DNA from: CAZWMK01 sp964635065
GTDB taxonomy: Bacteria; Pseudomonadota; Alphaproteobacteria; Sphingomonadales; Sphingomonadaceae
Direction of reading: 5' to 3'
Assembly: GCA_964635065.1 (NCBI GenBank)
Contig: CAZWMK010000122.1
Location: forward strand, 1-5,981
DNA length: 5,981 nucleotides
The notes below the pieces were generated by a model. It was not told where the DNA came from. It did no database searches and was given only the letters and a program-made list of their open reading frames with translations. This document shows, piece after piece, positions 1 through 5,930 of this stretch. Made by a program: the position numbers and the translations under genes. The number at the start of each line of letters is the position of its first letter. Position 1 is the stretch's first letter.

Positions 1-99
1 CTTGATGTCGTCCGCGATACCCTTTTTCTCTTCTTCAAGCCGTTCGATCCGTTCGATAAAAAGCTTGAGCTGTTCTGCCGCGACATTGGCGCCGGTCAT
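1..99 (-). CDS. gapR: GapR-family (DUF2312) nucleoid-associated protein, N-terminal part
   Basis: The 33 visible codons read MTGANVAAEQLKLFIERIER and then LEEEKKGIADDIK, and the gene continues past the left edge. The QLKxFIERIERLEEEK pattern is the opening helix of the DUF2312 family. Its studied member, Caulobacter GapR, is a small (about 90 residues) dimeric or tetrameric protein that binds AT-rich, overtwisted DNA and helps topoisomerases ahead of the replication fork. The alternating charged and hydrophobic residues fit the known coiled helix. The start is supported by a G-rich Shine-Dalgarno (AGGGGGA on the minus strand, plus positions 103-109) three bases upstream. The gene is divergent from bioB across about 130 bases, so the two need separate promoters; no functional link is implied. 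The C-terminal DNA-binding part lies outside the window, so the assignment rests on the N-terminus alone. Confidence 0.85.
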   Translation of the reverse strand, partial: MTGANVAAEQLKLFIERIERLEEEKKGIADDIK

Positions 100-187
100 A
101 TATCCCCCTGATCTGCCTTGGGTGGGTGGTGGAAAGGCGGCGGACGCTAGTGCTGCCGGGCGTGCTGTGCAAGCTTGGAACGCATCG

Positions 188-193
188 TATAAT
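188..193 (+). promoter_or_regulatory. Candidate -10 box of the bioB promoter
   Basis: A perfect TATAAT lies 35 bases before the preferred bioB start, which predicts a transcript start near 200 and a leader of about 30 bases. The -35 region at the right distance (165-170, CTGTGC) matches the consensus poorly, so the promoter may be weak or need an activator. I see no copy of the TTATMKATAA palindrome bound by the alphaproteobacterial biotin regulator BioR, so the sequence shows no obvious biotin control. Confidence 0.4.
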
Positions 194-216
194 CGGCTAG
201 CAGGCCGGTGAACGAT

Positions 217-222
217 AAAGGA
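217..222 (+). promoter_or_regulatory. Shine-Dalgarno that decides the bioB start
   Basis: AAAGGA lies six bases before the ATG at 229 and three before the ATG at 226. It lies downstream of the GTG at 208, so it cannot serve that codon. This favours the ATG at 229 and argues against the longer GTG reading. Confidence 0.65.
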
Positions 223-228
223 CGCATG

Positions 229-1209
229 ATGACCGACGCCATCCGCCACGACTGGACGCTTGACGAGGCCCGCACATTGTTCGCCCGCCCGCTGCCCGAT
301 CTTGTTTTCGCGGCACAGACGGCGCTGCGCGCGCATTTCAATCCCAATCAGGTGCAGACATCGCAGCTGATGTCGATCAAGACGGGCGGATGCGCCGAAA
401 ACTGCGGTTATTGCAGTCAGTCAGCCCATCACGACACTGACGTCGGTGCCACCAAGCTGTCCGAACTGCAAGACGTGCTTGAAGCCGCCCGCGCTGCAAA
501 GGCGGCTGGCGCCTCGCGCTTTTGCATGGGTGCCGCCTGGACCGGCCTGAAGCCCCGCGACCTGCCGCGGGTTGCAGGCATGATCGCGGCCGTCAAGGAT
601 CTCGGCCTTGAAACCTGCGCCACGCTCGGCATGCTGGAAGATGGCCAGGCCGAAGTGCTGCGCGATGCCGGGCTGGATTATTACAACCACAATCTCGATA
701 CGAGCCGAGACTATTATCCGCAGGTCGTGTCGACCCGCAGCTATGACGACCGTCTCGATACGCTCGCCAAGGCGCGCGGCGCTGGCCTCAAGGTCTGCTG
801 CGGCGGCATCGTCGGCATGGGCGAAACGGTCGATGACCGGCTTGGCCTGCTCGTCGAACTGGCGCAGATGACGCCGCACCCCGAATCGGTGCCGATCAAC
901 CAGCTCGTCCCCATCGACGGCACGCCGCTCAGCGGCTCGGCCCCGGTTGATGATCTTGATTTCATTCGCCTGATCGCGGTCGCCCGCATCATGATGCCCG
1001 GCAGCTATGTCCGGATTTCGGCGGGCCGCGAGAGCATGAGCCGCGAACTGCAGGCGCTGGCGCTGATCGCCGGTGCCAACAGCTTCTTCGTCGGTGCGAA
1101 GCTGCTGACCGCGCCGAACACCGAAAACGATGCCGATGCCGCGCTCCTCAAGGCGCTTGGCATGGCTGTTGAAGCCAGCCCGCAGGCTGCGCGCGATATC
1201 GCAGCCTGA
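229..1209 (+). CDS. bioB: Biotin synthase
   Basis: BioB is a cytoplasmic radical SAM enzyme that inserts sulfur into dethiobiotin, the last step of biotin synthesis. With the start at 229 the product is 326 residues. The CxxxCxxC motif binding the SAM-cleaving [4Fe-4S] cluster is C55, C59 and C62 (GGCAENCGYC). The ligands of the second, sacrificial [2Fe-2S] cluster are all present as C99, C130, C190 and R262, each exactly two positions beyond the E. coli residues. The YNHNLDTS substrate and SAM segment is at 152-159. The length is normal and nothing is missing, so an active enzyme is expected. ATG 229 is chosen over ATG 226 and GTG 208 because of the AAAGGA upstream. No other bio genes are adjacent, so the rest of the pathway must lie elsewhere. 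It is transcribed alone and closed by the terminator at 1234-1272. Confidence 0.98.
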   Translation: MTDAIRHDWTLDEARTLFARPLPDLVFAAQTALRAHFNPNQVQTSQLMSIKTGGCAENCGYCSQSAHHDTDVGATKLSELQDVLEAARAAKAAGASRFCMGAAWTGLKPRDLPRVAGMIAAVKDLGLETCATLGMLEDGQAEVLRDAGLDYYNHNLDTSRDYYPQVVSTRSYDDRLDTLAKARGAGLKVCCGGIVGMGETVDDRLGLLVELAQMTPHPESVPINQLVPIDGTPLSGSAPVDDLDFIRLIAVARIMMPGSYVRISAGRESMSRELQALALIAGANSFFVGAKLLTAPNTENDADAALLKALGMAVEASPQAARDIAA

Positions 1210-1233
1210 CATCTGCTTGCAATGACAGGGAAG

Positions 1234-1272
1234 CGCCCCCGGCCCGCACCATGCAGGCCGGGGGCGTTTTTT
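1234..1272 (+). terminator. Intrinsic terminator of bioB
   Basis: A perfect 11-base-pair stem (CGCCCCCGGCC at 1234-1244 with GGCCGGGGGCG at 1256-1266) encloses an 11-base loop and is followed at once by TTTTTT at 1267-1272. It starts 24 bases after the bioB stop. Reading the other way the stem is followed by CTTCCCTG rather than a T-run, so it should not be an efficient terminator for the convergent DUF1244 gene, whose stop codon is only a few bases from the T-tract. Confidence 0.93.
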
Positions 1273-1273
1273 A

Positions 1274-1576
1274 TCAGCGCAGGTTCTTTTCCAGGCTTTC
1301 ATTCATGCGCTGCAGCTGTTCTTCGCTCGCTTTCGTCTGATAGCGCGCCTTGTAGTCGTCGTAAGACATGCCATAGACTAGGGTGCGCGCGGCATCGCGA
1401 TCAAGCGCGGCACCGCGATCGCCAGCAGCTTCGGCCAGCCAGTCCGCCAGACAGTTGCGGCAGAAACCTGCATGGCCCATGAGGTCGATATTCTGCACGT
1501 CGGTGCGATGCCGCAGATGATCAAGCAGACGGCGAAAAGCGGCGGCTTCGATTTCAGTTTGCAATGTCGTGTCCAT
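1274..1576 (-). CDS. DUF1244 family protein, function unknown
   Basis: This 100-residue protein matches the DUF1244 family from memory of its signature: AAAFRRLLDHL at 11-21, then TDVQNIDLMGHAGFCRNC at 25-42, then VYGMSYDDYKARYQ at 67-80. The family is common in alpha- and gammaproteobacteria, is small and mostly helical, and has no established function. C39 and C42 form a CxxC pair next to H35 and D31, which could bind a metal or be redox-active; that is inference. The last 20 residues are a charged helix (SEEQLQRMNESLEKNLR) that looks like a family-variable tail. There is no signal peptide or membrane segment, so it should be cytoplasmic. The start has a good Shine-Dalgarno (AAAGGA on the minus strand, about seven bases upstream). 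It is convergent with bioB and divergent from pyk, so it is probably transcribed alone. Confidence 0.88.
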   Translation of the reverse strand: MDTTLQTEIEAAAFRRLLDHLRHRTDVQNIDLMGHAGFCRNCLADWLAEAAGDRGAALDRDAARTLVYGMSYDDYKARYQTKASEEQLQRMNESLEKNLR

Positions 1577-1676
1577 GGCTCATCCTTTATAGGTTTCTTG
1601 GGGCGCTTGTCCTTGTCCTGTCGTGCGGCAGGGTTAAGACAGTGCTGCCCATGTCCCGCGTGAAAGTCGAGCATCC

Positions 1677-3122
1677 ATGAAGATCGAACCCCGTCGCCGC
1701 AAAGTCCGCATCCTTGCGACCCTTGGCCCTGCTTCACGGACGCCCGCGCAGATTCGCGCGCTTGTGCTGGCCGGAGCCGATGCCTTTCGCGTCAACATGA
1801 GCCACGGCACCCATGCCGATCACGCCGAACTGATCGCCAACATTCGCGCCGTGGAGCAGGAACTTGGCCGCCCGACGACGATTCTCGCCGATCTTCAGGG
1901 ACCAAAACTGCGTGTCGGACTGTTTACCGGTGACAAGGTGGTGCTGGAAAAGGGCCAGCGCTTCACTTTCGACCGCGACGAAGCGCCGGGCGATGTCACC
2001 CGCGTCCGCCTGCCGCATCCCGAAATCTTCACGGCCCTGAAACAGGGGGCGCGGCTGCTGCTCGATGATGGAAAACTTGTCGTGCGCGCTACCGACGTCA
2101 GCGACACCCGCATCGACACCGTGGTCGAAGTCGGTGGAACGCTTTCGAACAAAAAGGGCGTGAATGTGCCTGATGTCGTGCTGCCGCTTGCAGCATTGAC
2201 GGAAAAAGATCGCGCCGACCTTGTTTTTGCCCTGGAGCAGCATGTCGACTGGATCGCCCTCAGCTTCGTGCAGCGCCCGGCCGATCTGGTCGAAGCCCGG
2301 CAGTTGATCGACGGGCGCGCCGGGCTTCTCGCCAAGATCGAGAAACCGCAGGCAATCGAATGCCTTTCCGAGATCATCGAACTGGCCGACGCCGTGATGG
2401 TCGCGCGCGGCGATCTTGGTGTCGAATTGCCGCCCGAGACGGTTCCGCCGCTCCAGAAGCGCATTGTCGCGGCAGCCCGGCGCCATGGCCGTCCGGTTGT
2501 CGTTGCAACCCAGATGCTCGAATCGATGATCCAGTCGCCGACGCCCACCCGCGCCGAAGTGTCGGATGTCGCCAATGCCGTCTATGATGGTGCCGATGCC
2601 ATCATGCTGTCGGCCGAATCGGCGGCGGGCGCATGGCCGGTCGAGGCGGTGTCGATGATGGATGCCATCGCCGCCAATGTCGAAGCTGACGCCGGTTATT
2701 TCGAACGGTTGCACTTCACCGAAACCAAGCCCGAATCGACTACTGCCGATGCCATGTCGGAAGCGGCAGGCGCGATTGTGCAGACGCTTTCGGCGCGGGC
2801 GGTATGCTGTTTTACGACATCGGGATCGACGGCACGCCGCGCGGCACGCGAACGCATTGCCGTGCCGCTTCTGGTACTGACGCCAAGCCAGCAGACCGCG
2901 CGCCGCCTTGGCCTGCTGTGGGGCGTCCACGCCGTTCACAGTCGCGACGTCAAGAATTTCGAAGAAATGATTGAAAAAGCGAAGCGCATGGCGCTGCGGA
3001 CTGGCGTGGCGACCGGCGGCGACCGCATCGTCATGATGGCCGGCGTTCCCTTTGGCACGCCCGGTTCAACGAATGTTCTGCATGTGACGCGGCTGACGGG
3101 CAAGGAACTCGACAAGACCTGA
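1677..3122 (+). CDS. pyk: Pyruvate kinase
   Basis: Pyruvate kinase transfers phosphate from phosphoenolpyruvate to ADP, giving pyruvate and ATP in the cytoplasm. It serves both glycolysis and the Entner-Doudoroff route typical of sphingomonads. The 481-residue length is normal. The TIM barrel starts with KVRILATLGPAS (9-20) and RVNMSHG (38-44). The small B domain follows DLQGPKLRVG (72-81) and ends near GVNVP (161-165). The active-site signature is LLAKIEKPQAIE (217-228) with catalytic K220 and metal ligand E222, then ARGDLGVE with D246, and ATQMLESM with T278. The C-terminal regulatory domain runs from about 355, with TTSGSTARRAAR (380-391) and a final GTPGSTNVLHV. L73, Q74, K77 and V80 match the potassium-independent class. 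The Shine-Dalgarno is weak (GAG five bases upstream). The start codon overlaps the stop of a tiny upstream reading frame. Confidence 0.98.
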   Translation: MKIEPRRRKVRILATLGPASRTPAQIRALVLAGADAFRVNMSHGTHADHAELIANIRAVEQELGRPTTILADLQGPKLRVGLFTGDKVVLEKGQRFTFDRDEAPGDVTRVRLPHPEIFTALKQGARLLLDDGKLVVRATDVSDTRIDTVVEVGGTLSNKKGVNVPDVVLPLAALTEKDRADLVFALEQHVDWIALSFVQRPADLVEARQLIDGRAGLLAKIEKPQAIECLSEIIELADAVMVARGDLGVELPPETVPPLQKRIVAAARRHGRPVVVATQMLESMIQSPTPTRAEVSDVANAVYDGADAIMLSAESAAGAWPVEAVSMMDAIAANVEADAGYFERLHFTETKPESTTADAMSEAAGAIVQTLSARAVCCFTTSGSTARRAARERIAVPLLVLTPSQQTARRLGLLWGVHAVHSRDVKNFEEMIEKAKRMALRTGVATGGDRIVMMAGVPFGTPGSTNVLHVTRLTGKELDKT

Positions 3123-3132
3123 GACCGGCATC

Positions 3133-3162
3133 TGCCTCAGCGCCCCGGGGGACGCTCAGGCA
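3133..3162. terminator. Weak hairpin between convergent pyk and HAD genes
   Basis: TGCCTCAGCG at 3133-3142 pairs with CGCTCAGGCA at 3153-3162 with one C-C mismatch around a CCCCGGGGGA loop. It sits 11 bases after the pyk stop and overlaps the end of the convergent HAD gene. There is no T-run on either strand, so it is at best a weak or Rho-assisted terminator, or it may simply protect the 3' ends. Confidence 0.3.
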
Positions 3163-3770
3163 GGCAGGAGCGCGCGGGCGACGAGTTCGCCCCGCAACTG
3201 CGCGGCGTTTTCGAACAGGACCGCCTCAAAGCCGCAGGCACGGGCTGCTGCCACATTGTCGGCGCGGTCGTCGATGAACAGCCCCGCCCCTGCGGCCAGA
3301 CCAAAACGGTTGCGTGCAAGGTGGTAGATCGCAGGATCGGGCTTGGTCAGCCGCTCTTCACCTGACACCACGATATCGCGGAAATGATCGAAGACCGGCG
3401 CGGTCGCGCGGAAACGCGGCCAGAATTCCGCGCTGAAATTGGTGATCGCATAGAGCGGCCATCCCGCGCGACGCAGAGCCTCGACCAGCTCGATCATCCC
3501 GGGAACCGGTCCGGAAATCGTTTCAAGCCAGCGCGGCGCATAGATTTCGATCAGCGGCTGCTCGTCAGGGAAGCGGGCAATCAGTTCCGCCGCTGTTTCG
3601 GCGGCTGGACGACCGGCGTCGTGCTGGAAATGCCATTCCGGCGTGACAACATTCGACAAAAACCACGAAAGCCGATCAGGGTCGCTGATCAGCTTTGCGT
3701 AGAGATAGGCAATGTTCCAGTCGTAAAGGACGTTGCCGACGTCAAAGACGACGGCGCGAACGTCGCTCAC
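3156..3770 (-). CDS. HAD-superfamily hydrolase, YihX-like phosphatase
   Basis: This 204-residue protein has all four haloacid dehalogenase motifs: I, VFDVGNVLYDW with nucleophile D10; II, YAITNFS with T110 and N111; III, K143 in LTKPDPAIY; IV, FIDDRADN with D167 and D168. The alpha-helical cap lies between motifs I and II, about 20-90. The motif I acid/base position, two after D10, is glycine (G12). This DxGNV form is shared with E. coli YihX, a glucose-1-phosphate phosphatase, and related 2-haloacid-dehalogenase-like proteins. A small phosphorylated metabolite is the likely substrate, but it cannot be named from sequence. The start is a GTG, placed so that motif I falls at the usual position. 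No proper Shine-Dalgarno precedes it: the nearest AGGG lies inside the last codons of rpmJ, about 15 bases away. It follows the rpmJ stop by 11 bases, so cotranscription and translational coupling are likely. Confidence 0.9.
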   Translation of the reverse strand: MSDVRAVVFDVGNVLYDWNIAYLYAKLISDPDRLSWFLSNVVTPEWHFQHDAGRPAAETAAELIARFPDEQPLIEIYAPRWLETISGPVPGMIELVEALRRAGWPLYAITNFSAEFWPRFRATAPVFDHFRDIVVSGEERLTKPDPAIYHLARNRFGLAAGAGLFIDDRADNVAAARACGFEAVLFENAAQLRGELVARALLPA

Positions 3771-3781
3771 GGCTGCCGTGC

Positions 3782-3907
3782 TTAGCCCTGGCGGGCCTTG
3801 AAGCGACGGTTGGTCTTGTTGATCACGTAGGTACGACCGCGACGGCGGATGACGCGGTTGTCACGGTGACGCGACTTCAACGACTTGAGCGAGTTACGAA
3901 TCTTCAT
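3782..3907 (-). CDS. rpmJ: 50S ribosomal protein L36
   Basis: The 41-residue product begins MKIRNSLKSLKSRHRDNRVI and ends RRFKARQG, which is L36 of the large ribosomal subunit. It is very basic, as expected for a protein buried in rRNA. The usual 37-38-residue form binds zinc through three cysteines and a histidine. This one has no cysteine at all, so it is the zinc-independent (C-minus) form found in alphaproteobacteria, with a few extra residues. In this window it stands apart from other ribosomal protein genes. A HAD phosphatase gene starts 11 bases after its stop and probably shares its mRNA. No good Shine-Dalgarno is visible near the ATG; GGAAAAGA lies about 9-16 bases upstream. A promoter-like sequence and a dyad with a T-tract lie in the leader. 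Confidence 0.96.
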   Translation of the reverse strand: MKIRNSLKSLKSRHRDNRVIRRRGRTYVINKTNRRFKARQG

Positions 3908-3937
3908 GACGACCGTCTTTTCCACAAAAAAGCAGTT

Positions 3938-3960
3938 CACCGGTTTCCCGGAAAGCCGTG
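3938..3960 (-). promoter_or_regulatory. Imperfect dyad in the rpmJ leader, followed by a T-tract
   Basis: The 23-base dyad pairs CAC, GG and TTTCC against GGAAA and GTG on the minus strand, with two mismatches around the perfect core TTTCCCGGAAA (plus 3944-3954). Six bases after it, reading toward rpmJ, comes TTTTTT (AAAAAA at plus 3926-3931). It could be a small attenuator hairpin in the leader RNA, or an operator, since the predicted rpmJ transcript start (near 3955) falls inside it. The sequence does not decide between these. Confidence 0.35.
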
Positions 3961-3961
3961 C

Positions 3962-3990
3962 CAGCTAATGGTGTCGGCTGATTAAGTCAA
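3962..3990 (-). promoter_or_regulatory. Candidate promoter for rpmJ and the HAD gene
   Basis: On the minus strand TTGACT (plus 3985-3990) matches the -35 consensus at five of six bases. It is followed after 17 bases by TAGCTG (plus 3962-3967), a poor -10 box with three matches. The predicted start is near 3955, giving a leader of about 48 bases. It lies in the 128-base gap shared with the divergent metallophosphoesterase gene. Confidence 0.35.
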
Positions 3991-4035
3991 GCGCATGGGG
4001 TGGCACAAACGCCGATCAACGCCTAAAAAACACCC

Positions 4036-4794
4036 ATGTTCGACTGGTTCAGACGCAAGCGCCAAACCACCCTGCCCCGCATCGCGCCGGGACAGCGGGT
4101 CTATGCGATCGGCGACATCCACGGCTGCCATGATCTTTTATGCGCCCTACTCGATCGTATCGAAGCCGACCGGACCGACTGCGACTGTGCCCGGATTGTT
4201 TTTCTGGGCGATTACATCGACCGCGGCCCGGCATCGGCGCAGGTGCTGGCTGAACTTATGGCCTATCGCCCGGCGCAGGCGACTGTCACCTATCTTCGCG
4301 GCAATCACGAAGATGCGCTGTTGCGCCTGCTCACAGATGAAGACCTGCATCCGCGCCACATACGGCTGTGGCTCGACAATGGCGGGCGCGAGGCGCTGAC
4401 GAGCTGGGGCATCCCGACCGCCCTCGCCTATGGCGGCGACGAAGCCGCGATCCGCGATGCGCTGAAACTGGCGGTGCCGTCGGCACAGCGCGCCTTTCTC
4501 GAAGCCACGCATTTCAGCCACCGGATCGATGATTATCTTTTCGTGCATGCCGGCATCGCCCCCGGTGTGCCGCTGGATGCGCAAAAGCCAGCCGACATGA
4601 TGTGGATTCGCGAGGATTTCCTGAATTCAAACGCACGTCATGGCGCGATGATCGTCCACGGCCACAGCATCAGCCCGACCGTCGTCGAGCGTGCGAACCG
4701 CATCGGCATTGACACCGGCGCCTATGCCACCGGCTGCCTGACGGCACTGGTGCTGGAAGCCGACCGCCGCCGCACTCTTTCCACCTGCGCCTAG
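4036..4794 (+). CDS. PPP-type metallophosphoesterase (serine/threonine phosphatase-like)
   Basis: The 252-residue protein carries the full dinuclear-metal phosphoesterase motif set in order: GDIHG at 26-30 (D27, H29), GDYIDRG at 58-64 (D59, D62, R63), GNHE at 89-92 (N90, H91), a HAG at 171-173 and HGH at 208-210. The GDxxDRG and WIREDF (190-195) pattern places it with bacterial and phage-lambda-type PPP phosphatases such as PrpA, which remove phosphate from proteins. Related small enzymes hydrolyse dinucleotides (ApaH) or other phosphoesters, so the substrate is uncertain. There is no signal peptide or membrane segment; the basic start MFDWFRRKRQ precedes the domain. The start is firm because an in-frame TAA lies 12 bases upstream. 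No Shine-Dalgarno is visible, and CTAAAA at 4023-4028 would fit a -10 box of a nearly leaderless transcript. It is divergent from rpmJ and convergent with galE. Confidence 0.92.
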   Translation: MFDWFRRKRQTTLPRIAPGQRVYAIGDIHGCHDLLCALLDRIEADRTDCDCARIVFLGDYIDRGPASAQVLAELMAYRPAQATVTYLRGNHEDALLRLLTDEDLHPRHIRLWLDNGGREALTSWGIPTALAYGGDEAAIRDALKLAVPSAQRAFLEATHFSHRIDDYLFVHAGIAPGVPLDAQKPADMMWIREDFLNSNARHGAMIVHGHSISPTVVERANRIGIDTGAYATGCLTALVLEADRRRTLSTCA

Positions 4795-4828
4795 CTGTTT
4801 AGTCCCGCCCTCTGGCGTCCGGAGCAGC

Positions 4829-5857
4829 CTAACGACCGGCGTCTGCCGCAGCCGAAGCGGCAACCCGCCGCGCATCCAGCTGTCGCTCCCACGCCAGCGC
4901 GTGCCTGACGATGGTATCAAGATCGCCATAACGCGGCTGCCAGCCAAAAGCCTCCTTGATCCGGCGATTGTCGGCAACCAGTGCGCCAGGGTCGCCCGCG
5001 CGGCGCGGCGCAAAGCTGCGCGCGACCCGCACGCCCGACACACGCTCGACAGCGTCCAGCACTTCGAGCACGGAGAAACCGCGATTATAGCCACAGTTGA
5101 GCGTGCGCGACCGCTCAGGTTGGGCGATCAGTTCTTCAAGCGCAATGACATGCGCCGCCACAAGATCGCTGACATGGATATAATCGCGCACGCCCGTGCC
5201 ATCGGGCGTCGCATAATCGCTGCCGAATACCGAAATGCCTGGCCGCTTGCCAAGCGCCGCCTCGACCGTCACCTTGATCAGATGCGTCGCACCTGCCGTC
5301 GACTGGCCAGTGCGCCCTTGCGGATCGGCACCCGCAACGTTGAAATAGCGCAGCGCACAATAATTGATCGGATGAGCGGCGGCGACATCGCGCAGCATCA
5401 TCTCGGTCATCAGTTTCGACGTGCCATAGGGATTGATCGGCACGGTCGGCATATCCTCGTCGACCTGGGGCTGATCAGGCATGCCGTAAACCGCTGCGGT
5501 CGATGAAAAGATGAAGTGGCGCACGCCTGAACGCACGGCCGATTCAAGCAGGCTGCGGGTGCGCGCTGTGTTATTCAGATAATATTTCAGCGGATCGGAC
5601 ACCGACTCCGGCACCACGACCGAACCGGCAAAATGCATGATCGCATCGATGCCCTGTTCGGCGGCGATCCGGTCGATCAACGCATCGTCGGCAATATTGC
5701 CTTCGTAAAAAGCCACATCATCGGGCACGGCCCAGCGGAAACCCGTCACCAGATTGTCGATGACAACAGGGCGATGACCTGCATCTTTCAACGCCAGGAC
5801 GGCATGGCTGCCGATATACCCGGCGCCGCCCGTGACCAATACGCATCTTCCGGTCAT
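4829..5857 (-). CDS. galE: UDP-glucose 4-epimerase
   Basis: GalE interconverts UDP-glucose and UDP-galactose using tightly bound NAD, supplying galactose for surface polysaccharides and galactose use. The 342-residue protein is an extended short-chain dehydrogenase. It has the NAD-binding GGAGYIG at 10-16, D34 and N35 after the second strand (VVIDNLVTG), AGSVVVPESVSDPLKYYLNN at 77-96, and the catalytic set S119, Y144 and K148, matching S124, Y149 and K153 of E. coli. The sugar-binding part includes RYFNVAGADPQG and GTGVRDYIHVSDL (220-232). The position equivalent to E. coli Y299, which limits substrate size, appears to be L293 (GDPGALVAD). About 15 Ala/Arg-rich residues form an extra C-terminal tail. 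The start is supported by GAGGGA five bases upstream (plus 5863-5868). The left neighbour is convergent and the right is divergent, so it appears to be transcribed alone or as the last gene. Confidence 0.95.
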   Translation of the reverse strand: MTGRCVLVTGGAGYIGSHAVLALKDAGHRPVVIDNLVTGFRWAVPDDVAFYEGNIADDALIDRIAAEQGIDAIMHFAGSVVVPESVSDPLKYYLNNTARTRSLLESAVRSGVRHFIFSSTAAVYGMPDQPQVDEDMPTVPINPYGTSKLMTEMMLRDVAAAHPINYCALRYFNVAGADPQGRTGQSTAGATHLIKVTVEAALGKRPGISVFGSDYATPDGTGVRDYIHVSDLVAAHVIALEELIAQPERSRTLNCGYNRGFSVLEVLDAVERVSGVRVARSFAPRRAGDPGALVADNRRIKEAFGWQPRYGDLDTIVRHALAWERQLDARRVAASAAADAGR

Positions 5858-5895
5858 CGCATTCCCTCAATTCGCAGCACAGACGCGACTTTCTC

Positions 5896-5924
5896 TTGCC
5901 ATAGCGATGGTTTCGCGTGACAAT
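5896..5924 (+). promoter_or_regulatory. Candidate promoter of the gene starting at 5931
   Basis: TTGCCA at 5896-5901 (five of six -35 matches) is separated by exactly 17 bases from GACAAT at 5919-5924 (four of six -10 matches). With the usual six-base gap the transcript would begin at the A of the ATG at 5931. Confidence 0.4.
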
Positions 5925-5930
5925 CCCATT

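Noticed and set aside
143..172. TTGCAC-N17-TAGCGT on the minus strand as a gapR promoter
   Set aside because: Each box matches the consensus at only three of six bases. Such matches are common by chance in this composition.
208..228. GTG at 208 as the bioB start (adding MNDKGRM)
   Set aside because: There is no ribosome binding site before it, while AAAGGA is well placed for the ATG at 229. The added residues are not typical of BioB.
421..1302. Open reading frame of 293 codons on the minus strand, opposite bioB
   Set aside because: It is antisense to bioB, crosses the bioB terminator and has a composition rich in Arg, Ala and His with no known motif. It is a codon-bias artefact.
1577..1600. 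TATAAA just upstream of the DUF1244 gene as a -10 box
   Set aside because: It overlaps the Shine-Dalgarno AAAGGA, and a transcript starting from it would lose that site. The -35 match is only partial.
1607..1640. TTGTCC-N16-TAAGAC as a pyk promoter
   Set aside because: The -10 box matches only three of six bases and the repeated TTGTCC makes the -35 assignment ambiguous. It is too weak to list.
1734..2939. Open reading frame of 401 codons on the minus strand, opposite pyk
   Set aside because: It lies wholly inside the unmistakable pyk gene. Its His/Arg/Gly-rich composition is typical of the antisense frame of a GC-rich gene, and no domain is recognisable.
4001..4017. TGGCAC as the -24 element of a sigma-54 promoter upstream of the metallophosphoesterase
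   Set aside because: The required TTGC-type -12 element is absent at the correct spacing (the sequence there is CCGA).
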